A stretch of 64,000 nucleotides of DNA from Roseiarcus sp963709655. GTDB taxonomy: Bacteria > Pseudomonadota > Alphaproteobacteria > Rhizobiales > Beijerinckiaceae. Below the pieces are notes generated by a model that saw nothing but the letters and a program-made list of their open reading frames with translations, did no database searches and was not told the origin of the DNA. Both the position numbers and the translations under genes were made by a program. Location: NCBI GenBank assembly GCA_963709655.1, contig CAVPXF010000023.1, positions 258,789 to 322,788 of the forward strand, given 5' to 3'. This document shows positions 43,265 through 52,309 of the stretch, in pieces. Numbering within the stretch: position 1 is the stretch's first letter; every line of letters begins with the position of its first letter.

Positions 43265-44241
43265 AGGAAAAGCTCCAGCCGGTTTCTGACCCGAAAGAGC
43301 CGCGCCGCCCCGAGCGAGACGGCGGCCAAAAGGACGACGCCCTGGAACAGCGGCTGCCACAGCGGGTCGAGATTGAACACGAACAAGAGGTCGCCGATGG
43401 TGCGGAACATCAAGGCGCCGAAGATCGCCCCGATCGCGCTGCCGGAGCCGCCGTAGAGCGAGACGCCGCCGAGCACCACCGCGGCGATCGAATAGAGCGT
43501 GTAGGAGCCGGCGGTCGCCGCGGACGCCTCGCCCGAATAGGTGACGAAGGTCAGGAAGAGGCCGCCGATCGAGGCCAGCAGGCCCGCCAGGACATAGGCC
43601 AGGAATTTCGCCCGCGTCACCGGAACGCCCGACATATAGGCCGCGGGCTCCGACGAGCCGATGGCGTAGGCCGCCCGGCCGATCGGCGAGCGCGCGTAGG
43701 GGACCCAGACGACGAGGACCACGACGGCGAGCGCGACGAGGCTCGCGGGCGCGACGCCGAACACCCGTCCGGTGAGGGCGTCGGCGAGCGGCTCGTAGAC
43801 GTCGCCTCCGGGGGTGGGGCGAAGGATCAGGGCGAGGCCGGAGAACACCGCGCCGGTGGCGATGGTCGTGACGATTGGCTGCAGGCGGCCGACGATGACG
43901 ATCAGGCCGTTCAGCGCGCCGCAGGCCGCTCCGGCGACAAGCACCCCCGCCACGCCCGCGGCGGCCGACCATGCGGTCCCGACGACGATCGCGGAGGCGA
44001 GGCAATTGCTCATGACGAACACCGCCCCGACCGACAGGTCGATCCCGGCGGTGATGACGGCGCAGGTCTGCGCCATCGCCACCAGGGCGAGGAGGACGCC
44101 CTTGTTGGCCGCGGTCTGCACGACATTGGCGCTGAAGCCGGCCGGGTGGTTCGACGCATAGAGCGCGAACATCGCGACAAAGAAGGCGAAGGCGATCAGC
44201 GTCGGACGATTGCGGGCGAGGACGTAGCGCCAGTCGTTCAT
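43261..44241 (-). CDS. Sugar ABC transporter permease (first of pair, 326 aa)
   Basis: This RbsC/YtfT-type permease is marked by LVAMAQTCAVITAGIDLSVGAVF, GALNGLIVIVGRLQPIVTTIATG, AIGSSEPAAYMSGVPVTRAKF and IAAVVLGGVSLYGGSGSAIGAIFGA. Two different permeases in one operon suggest a heterodimeric membrane part, as in YtfT-YjfF. Its start codon overlaps the stop of the ATPase gene. It imports a monosaccharide or furanose sugar; the substrate is not determined. Confidence 0.9.
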   Translation of the reverse strand: MNDWRYVLARNRPTLIAFAFFVAMFALYASNHPAGFSANVVQTAANKGVLLALVAMAQTCAVITAGIDLSVGAVFVMSNCLASAIVVGTAWSAAAGVAGVLVAGAACGALNGLIVIVGRLQPIVTTIATGAVFSGLALILRPTPGGDVYEPLADALTGRVFGVAPASLVALAVVVLVVWVPYARSPIGRAAYAIGSSEPAAYMSGVPVTRAKFLAYVLAGLLASIGGLFLTFVTYSGEASAATAGSYTLYSIAAVVLGGVSLYGGSGSAIGAIFGALMFRTIGDLLFVFNLDPLWQPLFQGVVLLAAVSLGAARLFRVRNRLELFL

Positions 44242-45782
44242 GCGATCCCCGCGGCCGCCGGCCCCTCGGCCGGATCGCCGATGGCGAGCGCGCTGGCGAC
44301 CAGGGCCCGCTCGGTGATGGCGTCGCCGACGAGCTCGCGCCGGATCGCGCCGTCATAGAGGACCAGCGCCCGGTCGCAGCAGCCGATCAGCTCGCTGTAA
44401 TCGGTGGTGTAGAAGACGATCGCCGCGCCCGCGTCGGCGAGCCGGCGCAGGAGCTGATAGATTTCCTGCTTCGTGCCGACGTCGATGCCGCGCGTCGGAT
44501 CGTTGAGCAGGATGATGCGCGGGTTCGCCATCAGCCACTTGGCGATGACGACCTTCTGCTGGTTGCCGCCCGAGAGGGCGCCGGCCGGCATGTCGAGCGA
44601 GGCGGCGCGGATGCCGAGCAGCGCCACCATCTCGGCGACGAGGCTCGCCTCGCGGCGGCGATCGACGACGCCGAACCGGCCGATGCGGTCGAACGCCGCG
44701 AAGCTCAGGTTTTCGCGCACCGACATCGGCAGCATCAGGCCCTCGGTCTTGCGGTCCTCCGGGATCAGCGCCATGCCGCCGGCGGACTTGGCGGCGTTCG
44801 GGCTTTTCGGGGCGAACGGCTCGCCCGCGACCCGGATCTCGCCGGAGACGCCGCGCAGCACGCCGAACAGGGCGAGCAGGAGTTCGCGCTGCCCCTGCCC
44901 GTCCAGTCCGCCGAGTCCGACCACTTCGCCCGACTGGACGCGAAACGAGACGCCGCGCAGCCGGCCGGCCCAGTTCAGGTTTCTGACCTCGAGCAGCGGC
45001 GGCTCATCGACTTCGGCAACGGGCGGCTTCGGCGGAAAGACATGGCTCAACTCGCGGCCGATCATCATCTCGACGATCTCGTCGTCGCTCTTCGAGCCTG
45101 CCGGGTAGGTCGCGACGTTCGAGCCGTTGCGAAACACCGTGCAGTCGTCGGCCAGCTCCTCGATCTCGCCCATCCGATGGGAGATGAAGATCAGCGCCAG
45201 GCCTTCCTGCCGGAGGCGCTTGAGCACCACGAACACCTTGGCGACGTCGGCCGCCGTCAAGGCCGAGGTCGCCTCGTCGAGGATGAGGATGCGGGGATTG
45301 CGCGCCAGCGCCTTGGCGATCTCGACCATCTGCCGGCGCGACAGCGGCAGGTCCTTGATGAGCGCGAGCGGGTGAATGTCGGGCGCGCCGGCGCGCTCGA
45401 GCGCTCCTTCCGCGATCCGGCGTTGGGCGCGGCGGTCGATCAGGCCGAAACGCAGCGGCGGGTTGACGATGGCGATATTGTCGGCGACCGAAAGATCGGG
45501 AACGAGCGACAGCTCCTGGAAGATGCAGACGACGCCTGCGCGCGCCGCGGCGGCGGGCGAGTCGAATGCGATCTCGGCGCCGTCGAGCTCGATGCGGCCG
45601 GCGTCCGGCCGGACCACGCCGGCCAGGATCTTGATCAGCGTCGACTTGCCGGCGCCGTTCTCGCCCAGGACCGCATGGATGCGGCCCCCCGCGACATCAA
45701 GCGAGGCGTCCTGCAGCGCGCGCACGCCGCCATAGCTCTTCGAGACGTCCTGCATGCGAAGAATTGGGGCGATGGGCTGCAT
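44238..45782 (-). CDS. Sugar ABC transporter ATP-binding protein, two ATPase domains (514 aa)
   Basis: This is an RbsA/YtfR/MglA-type fusion of two ATPase domains. Domain 1 has Walker A GENGAGKST, the signature-like LSRRQMVEIAKAL and Walker B ILILDEATSAL. Domain 2 has a degenerate Walker A (GLGGLDGQGQREL), as usual in this family, with signature LSGGNQQKVVIAKWL and NDPTRGIDVGTK. It energises the two downstream permeases. A family B repeat lies between it and the binding-protein gene, likely lowering its expression relative to the binding protein. Confidence 0.93.
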   Translation of the reverse strand: MQPIAPILRMQDVSKSYGGVRALQDASLDVAGGRIHAVLGENGAGKSTLIKILAGVVRPDAGRIELDGAEIAFDSPAAAARAGVVCIFQELSLVPDLSVADNIAIVNPPLRFGLIDRRAQRRIAEGALERAGAPDIHPLALIKDLPLSRRQMVEIAKALARNPRILILDEATSALTAADVAKVFVVLKRLRQEGLALIFISHRMGEIEELADDCTVFRNGSNVATYPAGSKSDDEIVEMMIGRELSHVFPPKPPVAEVDEPPLLEVRNLNWAGRLRGVSFRVQSGEVVGLGGLDGQGQRELLLALFGVLRGVSGEIRVAGEPFAPKSPNAAKSAGGMALIPEDRKTEGLMLPMSVRENLSFAAFDRIGRFGVVDRRREASLVAEMVALLGIRAASLDMPAGALSGGNQQKVVIAKWLMANPRIILLNDPTRGIDVGTKQEIYQLLRRLADAGAAIVFYTTDYSELIGCCDRALVLYDGAIRRELVGDAITERALVASALAIGDPAEGPAAAGIA

Positions 45783-45835
45783 CCGCGTGATCTGCCTCGT
45801 CCCCAGGAGTTCGCGATGAACTCGTTGCGCCGGCG

Positions 45836-45946
45836 AACCCTCACCCTGCCGCTTCGCGGCTTCCCTCTCCCGGTGGGAGAGGGGGCCGCGTCCCCTTCCC
45901 CCTCGGGGGGAAGGTGGCCCGAAGGGCCGGATGAGGGGGCCGCGGC
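45836..45946. repeat. Intergenic palindromic repeat, family B, copy 2
   Basis: CCTCTCCCGGTGGGAGAGG and CCTTCCCCCTCGGGGGGAAGG form two hairpins in a block from AACCCTCACC to GGATGAGGG. It is the reverse-ordered counterpart of 14576-14684. It sits between the binding-protein and ATPase genes of the sugar transporter, a usual place for stabilising hairpins that favour the binding protein. Confidence 0.65.
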
Positions 45947-45953
45947 GATGAAC

Positions 45954-47084
45954 TTATTTGTTCTCCTTGGTCTGCCCCATGATCTCGGCCGCGTTGAAGT
46001 TGATGCCGCAGGTCGGGAAGGAGTTGCCGACGAAGAAATTGTCGGACAGCTCGGGGTAATAGTTCTCGCCGGCCTTGAAGTCCGGATATTGGACGGTCGC
46101 CAGCGGCAGCTTGATCTCCTGCGGCACGACCTGCCCTTCGAGGGCGGCGAGCGCCGTCTTGACCGCGACCGCAACCTGCGCCGGTCCGGTGCCGCCGGAG
46201 GCGCATTTGAGGCCCTTGTCGCCGTATTTGGCGCAGAACTTGCGGAAGCCGTTCTCCGTTTCGCCGCCGAACGGAACGAACGGCTGCTTGGCGTCGATCA
46301 TCGCCTGAACGACGCCGGTGTCGCCGCCTTGCGCGGTGAAGCCGTCGAACTGCTTTTGCACGGCGATGGCGTCGGCCGTCACCTTCTGCGCGGTCGGGTC
46401 GTCCCACTTGCCGTAAACCTCGATGACGTTCCATGTCTTGCCGCTCTTGTCGAGCGTCTCATGGATGCCGTCATGCCGGTCGCGGTCGACCGACGTGCCG
46501 GCGACCCCGCGCACTTCCAGGATCTTGCCGCCGTTCGGCAGATTGTCGATCAGCCATTTCGCCCAATAGACGCCGAGGCCCTTCTGGTCGACGTCGACGT
46601 TGATCGCATCGTGGGAGTCGAAGACGTTGTCGAACGCCACCAGCACCACGCCGGCGTCGTTCGCCCGCTTGATCACCGGCCGGAACGCGTCGGGGTTCTG
46701 CACGTCGACGACGATCGCGTCGTAGCCGGAGTCGATGAAGTTGTCGACGGCGGCGATCTGCGCCGCGACGTCCTCGCCGGTCGAGACGACCTTGAACTCC
46801 TTGAGCTTGGCCGCGACATCGGGCTGGGCGGCGTAGGCCTTGGCCGTCTGGATCATCTGGATGCGCCAGGTGTTGGCGATATAGCCGTTGGCGAGCGCGA
46901 CCCGGAACGGTCCCTTCTTCGCCGGATATTTGAAGAACTTGGTGTCGCTCGTCCAGGGCACGAAGCACTGCGGCTCGGCGGACGGGCCCGACACGACCTG
47001 AGGGCCGGCGGCGTAGACGGGCGCGGAAACGGCGAGGGCCGCTCCGGCAAAGGCGCACAGTCCCAGACGGTGAACAAGCTGCAT
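45954..47084 (-). CDS. Periplasmic sugar-binding protein of ABC transporter (376 aa)
   Basis: A signal peptide (LGLCAFAGAALAVSAPVYAAG) precedes a Peripla_BP_4-type sugar-binding protein: FRVALANGYIANTWRIQMIQTAKAYA, AAVDNFIDSGYDAIVVDVQNPDAF, VLVAFDNVFDSHDAINVDVDQ and KILEVRGVAGTSVDRDRHDG. It is the first gene of the minus-strand operon and the one that sets specificity. The closest named group by form is YtfQ-like/ribose-type, but the residues do not let me name the sugar. Confidence 0.9.
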   Translation of the reverse strand: MQLVHRLGLCAFAGAALAVSAPVYAAGPQVVSGPSAEPQCFVPWTSDTKFFKYPAKKGPFRVALANGYIANTWRIQMIQTAKAYAAQPDVAAKLKEFKVVSTGEDVAAQIAAVDNFIDSGYDAIVVDVQNPDAFRPVIKRANDAGVVLVAFDNVFDSHDAINVDVDQKGLGVYWAKWLIDNLPNGGKILEVRGVAGTSVDRDRHDGIHETLDKSGKTWNVIEVYGKWDDPTAQKVTADAIAVQKQFDGFTAQGGDTGVVQAMIDAKQPFVPFGGETENGFRKFCAKYGDKGLKCASGGTGPAQVAVAVKTALAALEGQVVPQEIKLPLATVQYPDFKAGENYYPELSDNFFVGNSFPTCGINFNAAEIMGQTKENK

Positions 47085-47355
47085 GGTCTTCCTCCCAGAA
47101 GTTGGTTTTTGGCGCGCCCCTTTGAAGCGGGGCCCGAAGGTTTCAGAAAAAACGACGGCGTACGCGGGCTCGGCGCGGTCGAATGGCGCGTCCCCCGTTC
47201 AACAGGACCGAACGTGTTCGCCCGCGTTCATGGCCTAGCTTGGAGCTGGCATGTCACTATAGCCGGGCGCCGACCGAGCGCAAGCCCGCCGGCCGGCCGG
47301 CCCGCGATCCGCGGCGGTCGCCGACGGTTTGGCGAACGCGCCCCCTCGCGCGCCC
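47085..47355. other. Intergenic region upstream of the sugar transporter operon
   Basis: This is the promoter side of the binding-protein gene. No operator or other gene can be named; a GC hairpin near 47113-47133 (GCCCC...GGGGC) is the only structure noticed. Confidence 0.35.
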
Positions 47356-48159
47356 TCACGACCATTCCGGAACGCTCGGCACGCGCAGCGTTTCGGCTTC
47401 GGGCAGGTCGACAGCGAAAACGTCCTGCATGAGCCGGCGGAGGGCCGCGCGGTCCTCGAGCTTGCGGAGGCTCGCCTGTCCGTTGGCGCGGATCGTGACG
47501 TCGCGGTTCATCACCGTCACGCGGCCCTCCGGCGTCATCGCGCGCAACATCAGGCGCTGGCGCATCGGCGACGCCGGATGGGTGGAGAACCAGTGGTTGG
47601 CGACCTCGAAATCGACCCAGTTGTCGTCGTCGAGGCCGCAGGTCCAGGCGTCGACCGTGCGCTCGCCGCTTTCGATCTTCAGCATGCGCCGGCGGCCATC
47701 GAACGCGATGCGGTTGGTTTCGCCGCTCTCCTCGACGGGCGTTCCGTCGAGCGGAATGGGCCGGCGGCAGCCCAGCCCGCCGAGGCCCGGATCGGCGACG
47801 AAGCTTCCCTCGGGGAGGTCGACTGCCACGATCATGTGGCCGCGCGGCGCCTTGTCCGGCGCGAGCACGAGCGTCACCCGCGCCGTGCGCAACGTCGTCT
47901 TGAACCCGAGCGCGCGGAGCGCGGCGTCGAACAGCGTCGCCTGCTCGAAGCAATAGCCGCCGCGCCGCCCGCGCACGATCTTCTGCTGCAGGCTTTCGAG
48001 GTCGAGCCGGATCGGACGGCCGAGCAGGACGTCGATGTTCTCAAAATGGATCGCCGTCATGTGCGCTGCGATCAGGCCCGCGAGGGTCGCGTGGTCGGCC
48101 TCGAGCGGGCCATTGTAGGCTATGCGCGCGAGATAGGCCGGAAGGTCGAAGGCGGACAT
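47356..48159 (-). CDS. Arylamine N-acetyltransferase (267 aa)
   Basis: This enzyme transfers acetyl from acetyl-CoA to arylamines through a Cys-His-Asp triad: Cys70 in GRRGGYCFEQ, His108 in PRGHMIVAV and Asp123 in FVADPGLGG. The N-terminal helix (FDLPAYLARIAYNGPLEADHATLAGL) and IHFENIDVLLGRPIRLDL are diagnostic. The start is the ATG opening MSAFDLPAYL; the upstream extension is not conserved-looking and the ribosome site is weak. It stands alone on the minus strand. Related enzymes also close rings in some natural-product pathways, but nothing nearby suggests this. Confidence 0.92.
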   Translation of the reverse strand: MSAFDLPAYLARIAYNGPLEADHATLAGLIAAHMTAIHFENIDVLLGRPIRLDLESLQQKIVRGRRGGYCFEQATLFDAALRALGFKTTLRTARVTLVLAPDKAPRGHMIVAVDLPEGSFVADPGLGGLGCRRPIPLDGTPVEESGETNRIAFDGRRRMLKIESGERTVDAWTCGLDDDNWVDFEVANHWFSTHPASPMRQRLMLRAMTPEGRVTVMNRDVTIRANGQASLRKLEDRAALRRLMQDVFAVDLPEAETLRVPSVPEWS

Positions 48160-48297
48160 GGCGAGCTCGCGAATGGGGGCCGCGCAAAGAAGACCCGACG
48201 ATCGCCGGACGCTCTCGGGCGCCATCATGAGGACAGCCGGGCCTTTGGGCAAGCGGCACGCGCTCCCGGCCGGCAAAGGCGTTGGGTCAAACCCTTC

Positions 48298-48358
48298 GCG
48301 CCGTCATGGCCGGGTTCTTGACCCGGCCATCCACGCCGGCGCCGCAAGGCGCCTCACT
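48298..48358. repeat. Palindromic repeat family C, copy 1
   Basis: GCCGTCATGGCCGGGTTC ... GACCCGGCCATCCACG is followed by GCGCCGCAAGGCGC. Copy 2 lies at 49768-49840 with the same opening and closing modules. Such elements are common between genes in Hyphomicrobiales. Confidence 0.7.
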
Positions 48359-48373
48359 AACCGAGAAGCCGGG

Positions 48374-48895
48374 CTAGCTTCCGCGCTTCAGCGCATCGGC
48401 CGCCACGGCCAGCGGCAAGACGAGCGAGAGCGGCGCGTCGAGCAGGGGGAGAGCGCCATAGGTTTCGTACCAGCGCGCCGCTCGTTCGTTCTTGGCGTCG
48501 ATCAGCAAGGCGACACCGCCGACATCCTCGGCGACGCGGATGCAGCGCTCGGCCGCGCGGAACAGGAGAGCGCCGCCGAGGCCCCGGCCTTGCACCGAGC
48601 TATCGACCGCGAGCCGGCCGAGGCGAAACACAGGCACGTCGTAACGGCCGAGACCTTTCTTCGCGAGAGCCGGCGTCCGGCTGTATTCGAGCGACGCGGG
48701 GCTCAGCGTATAGAAGCCGAGAATGCGCGCCGGCGCGTCGGACGGCGCGGCGACGAAGCATTTTGCGCCGCCGCTTTCGTGGTTCTGGCGCGCATATTTT
48801 TGCAAATAGAGGTTGAGATCGGCGCCGCCGCAATCGAAGGCGGCGCGGTCGTGAAGTTTGGCGATCGGCGCTTCGTCCCAGACGAGCGCCGTCAC
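48374..48895 (-). CDS. GNAT-family acetyltransferase toxin, TacT-like (173 aa)
   Basis: The protein has the GNAT fold with the acetyl-CoA site VDSSVQGRGLGGALLFRAAERC. The C-terminal segment WYETYGALPLLDAPLSLVLPL is the usual place for the catalytic Tyr of TacT toxins. In such systems the toxin acetylates aminoacyl-tRNA and halts translation. Its start overlaps the stop of a DUF1778 gene, the known antitoxin partner, so the pair is a type II toxin-antitoxin module. I cannot tell from sequence which aminoacyl-tRNA would be the target. Confidence 0.9.
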   Translation of the reverse strand: MTALVWDEAPIAKLHDRAAFDCGGADLNLYLQKYARQNHESGGAKCFVAAPSDAPARILGFYTLSPASLEYSRTPALAKKGLGRYDVPVFRLGRLAVDSSVQGRGLGGALLFRAAERCIRVAEDVGGVALLIDAKNERAARWYETYGALPLLDAPLSLVLPLAVAADALKRGS

Positions 48896-49167
48896 GGCAG
48901 CGTGAAGCCGGCCTTCGCGGCGCGCACGAGACGGTCAGGCGCCGCCGGCGGATTTTCCAAGAGCGCGAGCACGCGCAACGAGTCGCGCTCCGACAGCGTG
49001 AGCCGTTCGGCCTCGGCAATATCCGCCTCCGCCTTCGGCAGCACGGCGCCGAGAATGTAGCCGGTGAGATCGAGCCGCTTCAGGGAGGCGGCGCGCGTGA
49101 GGGTGGCCTTATCCTCGGGACGAAGCCGCAATTCGACACGGCCGCTGTCGGAATGAGCGCGGGGCAT
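48892..49167 (-). CDS. DUF1778 antitoxin, TacA-like (91 aa)
   Basis: A ribbon-helix-helix N-terminus (RVELRLRPEDKATLTRAASLKRLDLTGYILGAVLPKA) is followed by an acidic linker and ERLTLSERDSLRVLALLENPP. That is the conserved DUF1778 C-terminal region that wraps the toxin. It should bind its own promoter together with the toxin. It lies first in the two-gene operon and overlaps the toxin start by four bases. Confidence 0.9.
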   Translation of the reverse strand: MPRAHSDSGRVELRLRPEDKATLTRAASLKRLDLTGYILGAVLPKAEADIAEAERLTLSERDSLRVLALLENPPAAPDRLVRAAKAGFTLP

Positions 49168-49504
49168 GGAACCTCCTAAGGTCGTCGCCTTACTCTGCCA
49201 TACGGAATGAATCCGTACCAGACAATTTTGCCAACCACGCTCATTTTAAACGCTACCAATGTGCATAATAATGTCCTTATCAGATAGGGCTAAGCGGCGG
49301 CTATCGCGTCATATATTCACCTGCAACTCGTTGCGTGTGGGACCGCGGCGAATATCCACGAATCCTCGACTTTGCTGCATAGCTGAGCTGCCGATTGCCC
49401 CGCCATTCTGTACAGCGCAGACGGTACAACCAAGGTTGCGTCGGCGGCCGTAATGTGACAGTAATAAGCGGCGGCGCGATTGAAATTCACAGGGAGGTCT
49501 GACA
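49168..49504. other. Intergenic region between antitoxin and small hypothetical gene
   Basis: This 340-base stretch is AT-richer and has no supported gene. It should carry the antitoxin promoter (near 49185-49270, minus strand) and the ribosome site of the plus-strand small gene at its end. Confidence 0.4.
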
Positions 49505-49720
49505 ATGGCGACCGGCTTGTATGTCACGCCAGACGGACGAGTGGCTGTGAACTACGGAACCCGTAAGCTCTTCCTTCCGATGAGCCAGTACAAGGCGAAT
49601 GGGTACAAGCCCGGGATCGAGAAGCTGTCGGTCAGGGACACAACAGGCCCCGGTCCGGTCCCCATCGGCGCGAGAGCGGCTTCCGATCAATCTGTATTGA
49701 ACCCGCTTCGTCAGGTTTGA
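49505..49720 (+). CDS. Small hypothetical protein (71 aa)
   Basis: The ATG has a strong GGGAGG site seven bases upstream. The translation begins ATGLYVTPDGRVAVNYGTRKLFLPMSQY and reads as a compact two-strand unit (YVTPDGRVAVNYG), followed by KANGYKPGIEKLSV and a flexible end. It has no signal peptide, membrane segment or family I recognise. The good ribosome site and balanced composition argue for a real gene. Confidence 0.5.
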   Translation: MATGLYVTPDGRVAVNYGTRKLFLPMSQYKANGYKPGIEKLSVRDTTGPGPVPIGARAASDQSVLNPLRQV

Positions 49721-49767
49721 AGATTTCGGCGCAGGCTTGGCATGCGTTCAAGAATACCGCTCACGCC

Positions 49768-49840
49768 GTCATGGCCGCCCCCGGATCACAGTCCGGGGGT
49801 GACCCGGGCATCCACGAGCGCGCCGCAAGGCGCCTCACGC
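49768..49840. repeat. Palindromic repeat family C, copy 2
   Basis: It opens GCCGTCATGGCCG and carries an internal CCCCCGGA...TCCGGGGG stem, then GGGCATCCACG and GCGCCGCAAGGCGCCTCAC. It matches the plan of 48298-48358. Confidence 0.7.
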
Positions 49841-49895
49841 CCTCGTACCTTTACCAACGCCCGCTCCACATCGAGATCAAAAGCGCCGCCGCCCC

Positions 49896-50141
49896 CTACC
49901 CGCGCAGCTTCTCATGCGCCGTCGCGGCGCGCAGGAAGTAGAACAGCCCGACGAGCGCGAGGAGGACGAACACCGCCTGAAGGGCATGGGTGATCAGCGC
50001 GCCGAGGGCGAACATGCCGCCGAGCGCCCAGCCGGCCGCGGTCGCCGCCCCGATCAGTTCGGCGCCGACCAGGATCGCGACGCTGACCAGCGTCGAGATG
50101 TTGAGCCAGTTGATTGGCTTTACGGACGCGGTTGCGGCCAA
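49896..50141 (-). CDS. Small two-helix membrane protein (81 aa)
   Basis: The start is a TTG with AAGGAG seven bases before it; an upstream in-frame extension would run into the promoter of Kup. Two long hydrophobic segments, ISTLVSVAILVGAELIGAATAAGWALG and ALITHALQAVFVLLALVGLFYFL, are separated by a short loop. It resembles small conserved membrane proteins of Hyphomicrobiales without a known function. It is divergent from kup, and a link to K+ transport is only positional. Confidence 0.65.
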   Translation of the reverse strand: MAATASVKPINWLNISTLVSVAILVGAELIGAATAAGWALGGMFALGALITHALQAVFVLLALVGLFYFLRAATAHEKLRG

Positions 50142-50263
50142 AGCCCGTCTCCTTTTAGTCCCGATGGGGCGTCCATCCAAGTCGGGCGGCCCTAGACCAT
50201 GTCGGGACTGGGCGCAAGTGTCGCGGGACGACGGCATTGCCGGTTAATGATTTGTTCTGCAGG

Positions 50264-52250
50264 ATGGCCCTGTTCAAGCGGTCGCCGATGTCCCTGCTCG
50301 CCGAACCTTCCCATCACGCCGGCGCCGCCCCGCACGAGCGCGCCCATGCGCCGAAGGGGGGCGTGGGGCCGTTGGCGCTCGGCGCGCTCGGCGTCGTCTA
50401 CGGCGACATCGGCACTTCGCCCCTTTACGCCATGGACCAGATCTTTAGGGTCGCGCCGGCCCGCACGGCCGAGGATGCGCTGGGCGCCGTGTCGCTGGTC
50501 ATCTGGACCCTCACCGTCATCGTGGCGATCAAATACGCCCTCCTGGTGCTCCGGGCGCAAAACGACGGCGAGGGCGGCGTATTCGCCCTCTACGGCCTTC
50601 TGCACGACCGCAAGGACCGGCGCGCCCGGCTGTTGCTCTGGGCCCTGATGGTCGGCGCGGGCCTCCTGATCGGCGACGGCATGATCACCCCGGCGATCAG
50701 CGTCCTCTCGGCGGTCGAGGGCGTTGGGGTCGCGGCGCCGGGACTGTCGTCGGCGGTCGTCCCGATCACGCTGGGGCTCCTGATCGCGCTCTTCGCCGTG
50801 CAGTTCAAAGGCGCCTCGGGCGTCGGTTCGGTGTTCGGTCCGATCGTGCTCGTCTGGTTCGCAGCCATCGCCGCCCTGGGGGCGGCGGCGATCGTGCAGG
50901 CGCCTGAGATCCTCGACGCCTTCAATCCGGCGTACGGCTTCCTGTACCTCGCGCGGGTCGATTTCGTCGGCGCGCTGATGCTGCTCGGCGCCTTGATGCT
51001 GGTCGTGACCGGGGGCGAGGCGATGTACGCCGATCTCGGCCATTTCGGCGCCCTGCCGATCCGCCTCTCCTGGTATGCGATCGTCTATCCGGCGCTGCTG
51101 CTCAATTACCTCGGTCAGGGCGCGCATCTGATCGGCGCGAACGAGGTCGCCGGCGACAAGCTGTTTTTCGCCCTCAGCCCGTCCTGGCTCCTCATGCCGA
51201 TGGTCGTGCTGGCGACTTTCGCCACCGTGATCGCCTCGCAGTCCTTGATCTCGGGCGCCTTCTCGCTCGTCTCGCAGGCGATTCGCCTCGGCCTCTTCCC
51301 GCGGCTCGACATCGAGCACACCCACCACGCGCACGAGGGGCAGGTCTATATTCCCGCCGTCAACTGGGCGCTGCTGGTCGGCTGCGTAACGCTCGTCCTC
51401 GTCTTCGGATCGAGCTCGGCGCTGGCGGCGGCCTATGGTCTGGCCGTCTCCGGCGTGATGGTGATCACCTCGGTCGCGATGATCCCGGTCGCCCTGCGCT
51501 ATTGGGGCTGGAGTCCGACGCTCACCGCGCTCGTCTGGGGGCCGCTGACCGCGCTGAACGCCGCCTTTCTCGCCGCGAGCTCGCTGAAGCTTCTGGAGGG
51601 CGGATACGTTCCGATCGCGGTCGGCGCCGCCGCCTTCGCCATGATGGCGACCTGGCGCTGGGGCCGCAAGGCGACCTACGCCGCCCATAACGCCAAGGCG
51701 ACGCTGACCATGTCCGAGATCGTGACGCTGCACCGGGCGAGCAGCGCCTTTCTCGAACGCAATGCGCTCATCATGTCCCCCCGACCCTTACGCGCGCTCG
51801 GCGACCGCGCCCCCTCGCTCGTCCGCCTGATCGCCGAGCGGACCGGCATGCTGCCGCGCAACCTGATTTTCGTCGAGGTCAGCCACAAGAAGACCCCCTA
51901 CATCCACGGCAGCCGCTATCAGGTCACCGTGTTCGACCGCAGTCCCGGAGAAGGGCAGCGTGATCGGCGTCGAATTGTCTTTCGGCTTCCTCGAGGATCC
52001 CAATGTCGAACAGGCGCTGGAGGCCCTCGCCCGGCACAAAGAGATCGACCTGCCAGCCGACCCGCATCAGTGGATCGTGCATATCATGCAGGACCACCTG
52101 TTGTCGTCGCGCCGCAGCGGCCTCTATAAGCGGCTGCGACTGAACCTGTTCCTGTTCCTGAGAGCGGTGTCGCGGCCGGCCTATTCGTACTACGGCCTGG
52201 GCGACGCGGTGCAGCTCACCCTCGAGGTCATTCCGGTCCGGCTGCGGTGA
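50264..52250 (+). pseudogene. kup: Kup potassium transporter, frameshifted near the C-terminus
   Basis: The membrane part is complete: LALGALGVVYGDIGTSPLYAMDQIF, QNDGEGGVFALYGLL, LIGDGMITPAISVLSAVEG, GGEAMYADLGHFG and LNYLGQGAHLIG. These are the Kup/HAK/KUP signatures for H+-coupled K+ uptake. In the C-terminal cytoplasmic domain (FVEVSHKKTPYIHGSRYQVTVFD) the frame shifts at about 51945 and continues GVELSFGFLEDPNVEQAL through DPHQWIVHIMQDHLLSSR to the normal end (YYGLGDAVQLTLEVIPVRLR). One extra base explains this. The start could be any of three nearby codons. A sequencing indel is likely. Confidence 0.85.
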
Positions 52251-52309
52251 GGGCGGCGGGCGGTGGGAGACGCTGGACGGGGCCAAGCGAACCGTGATTG
52301 TCTCGGCCG

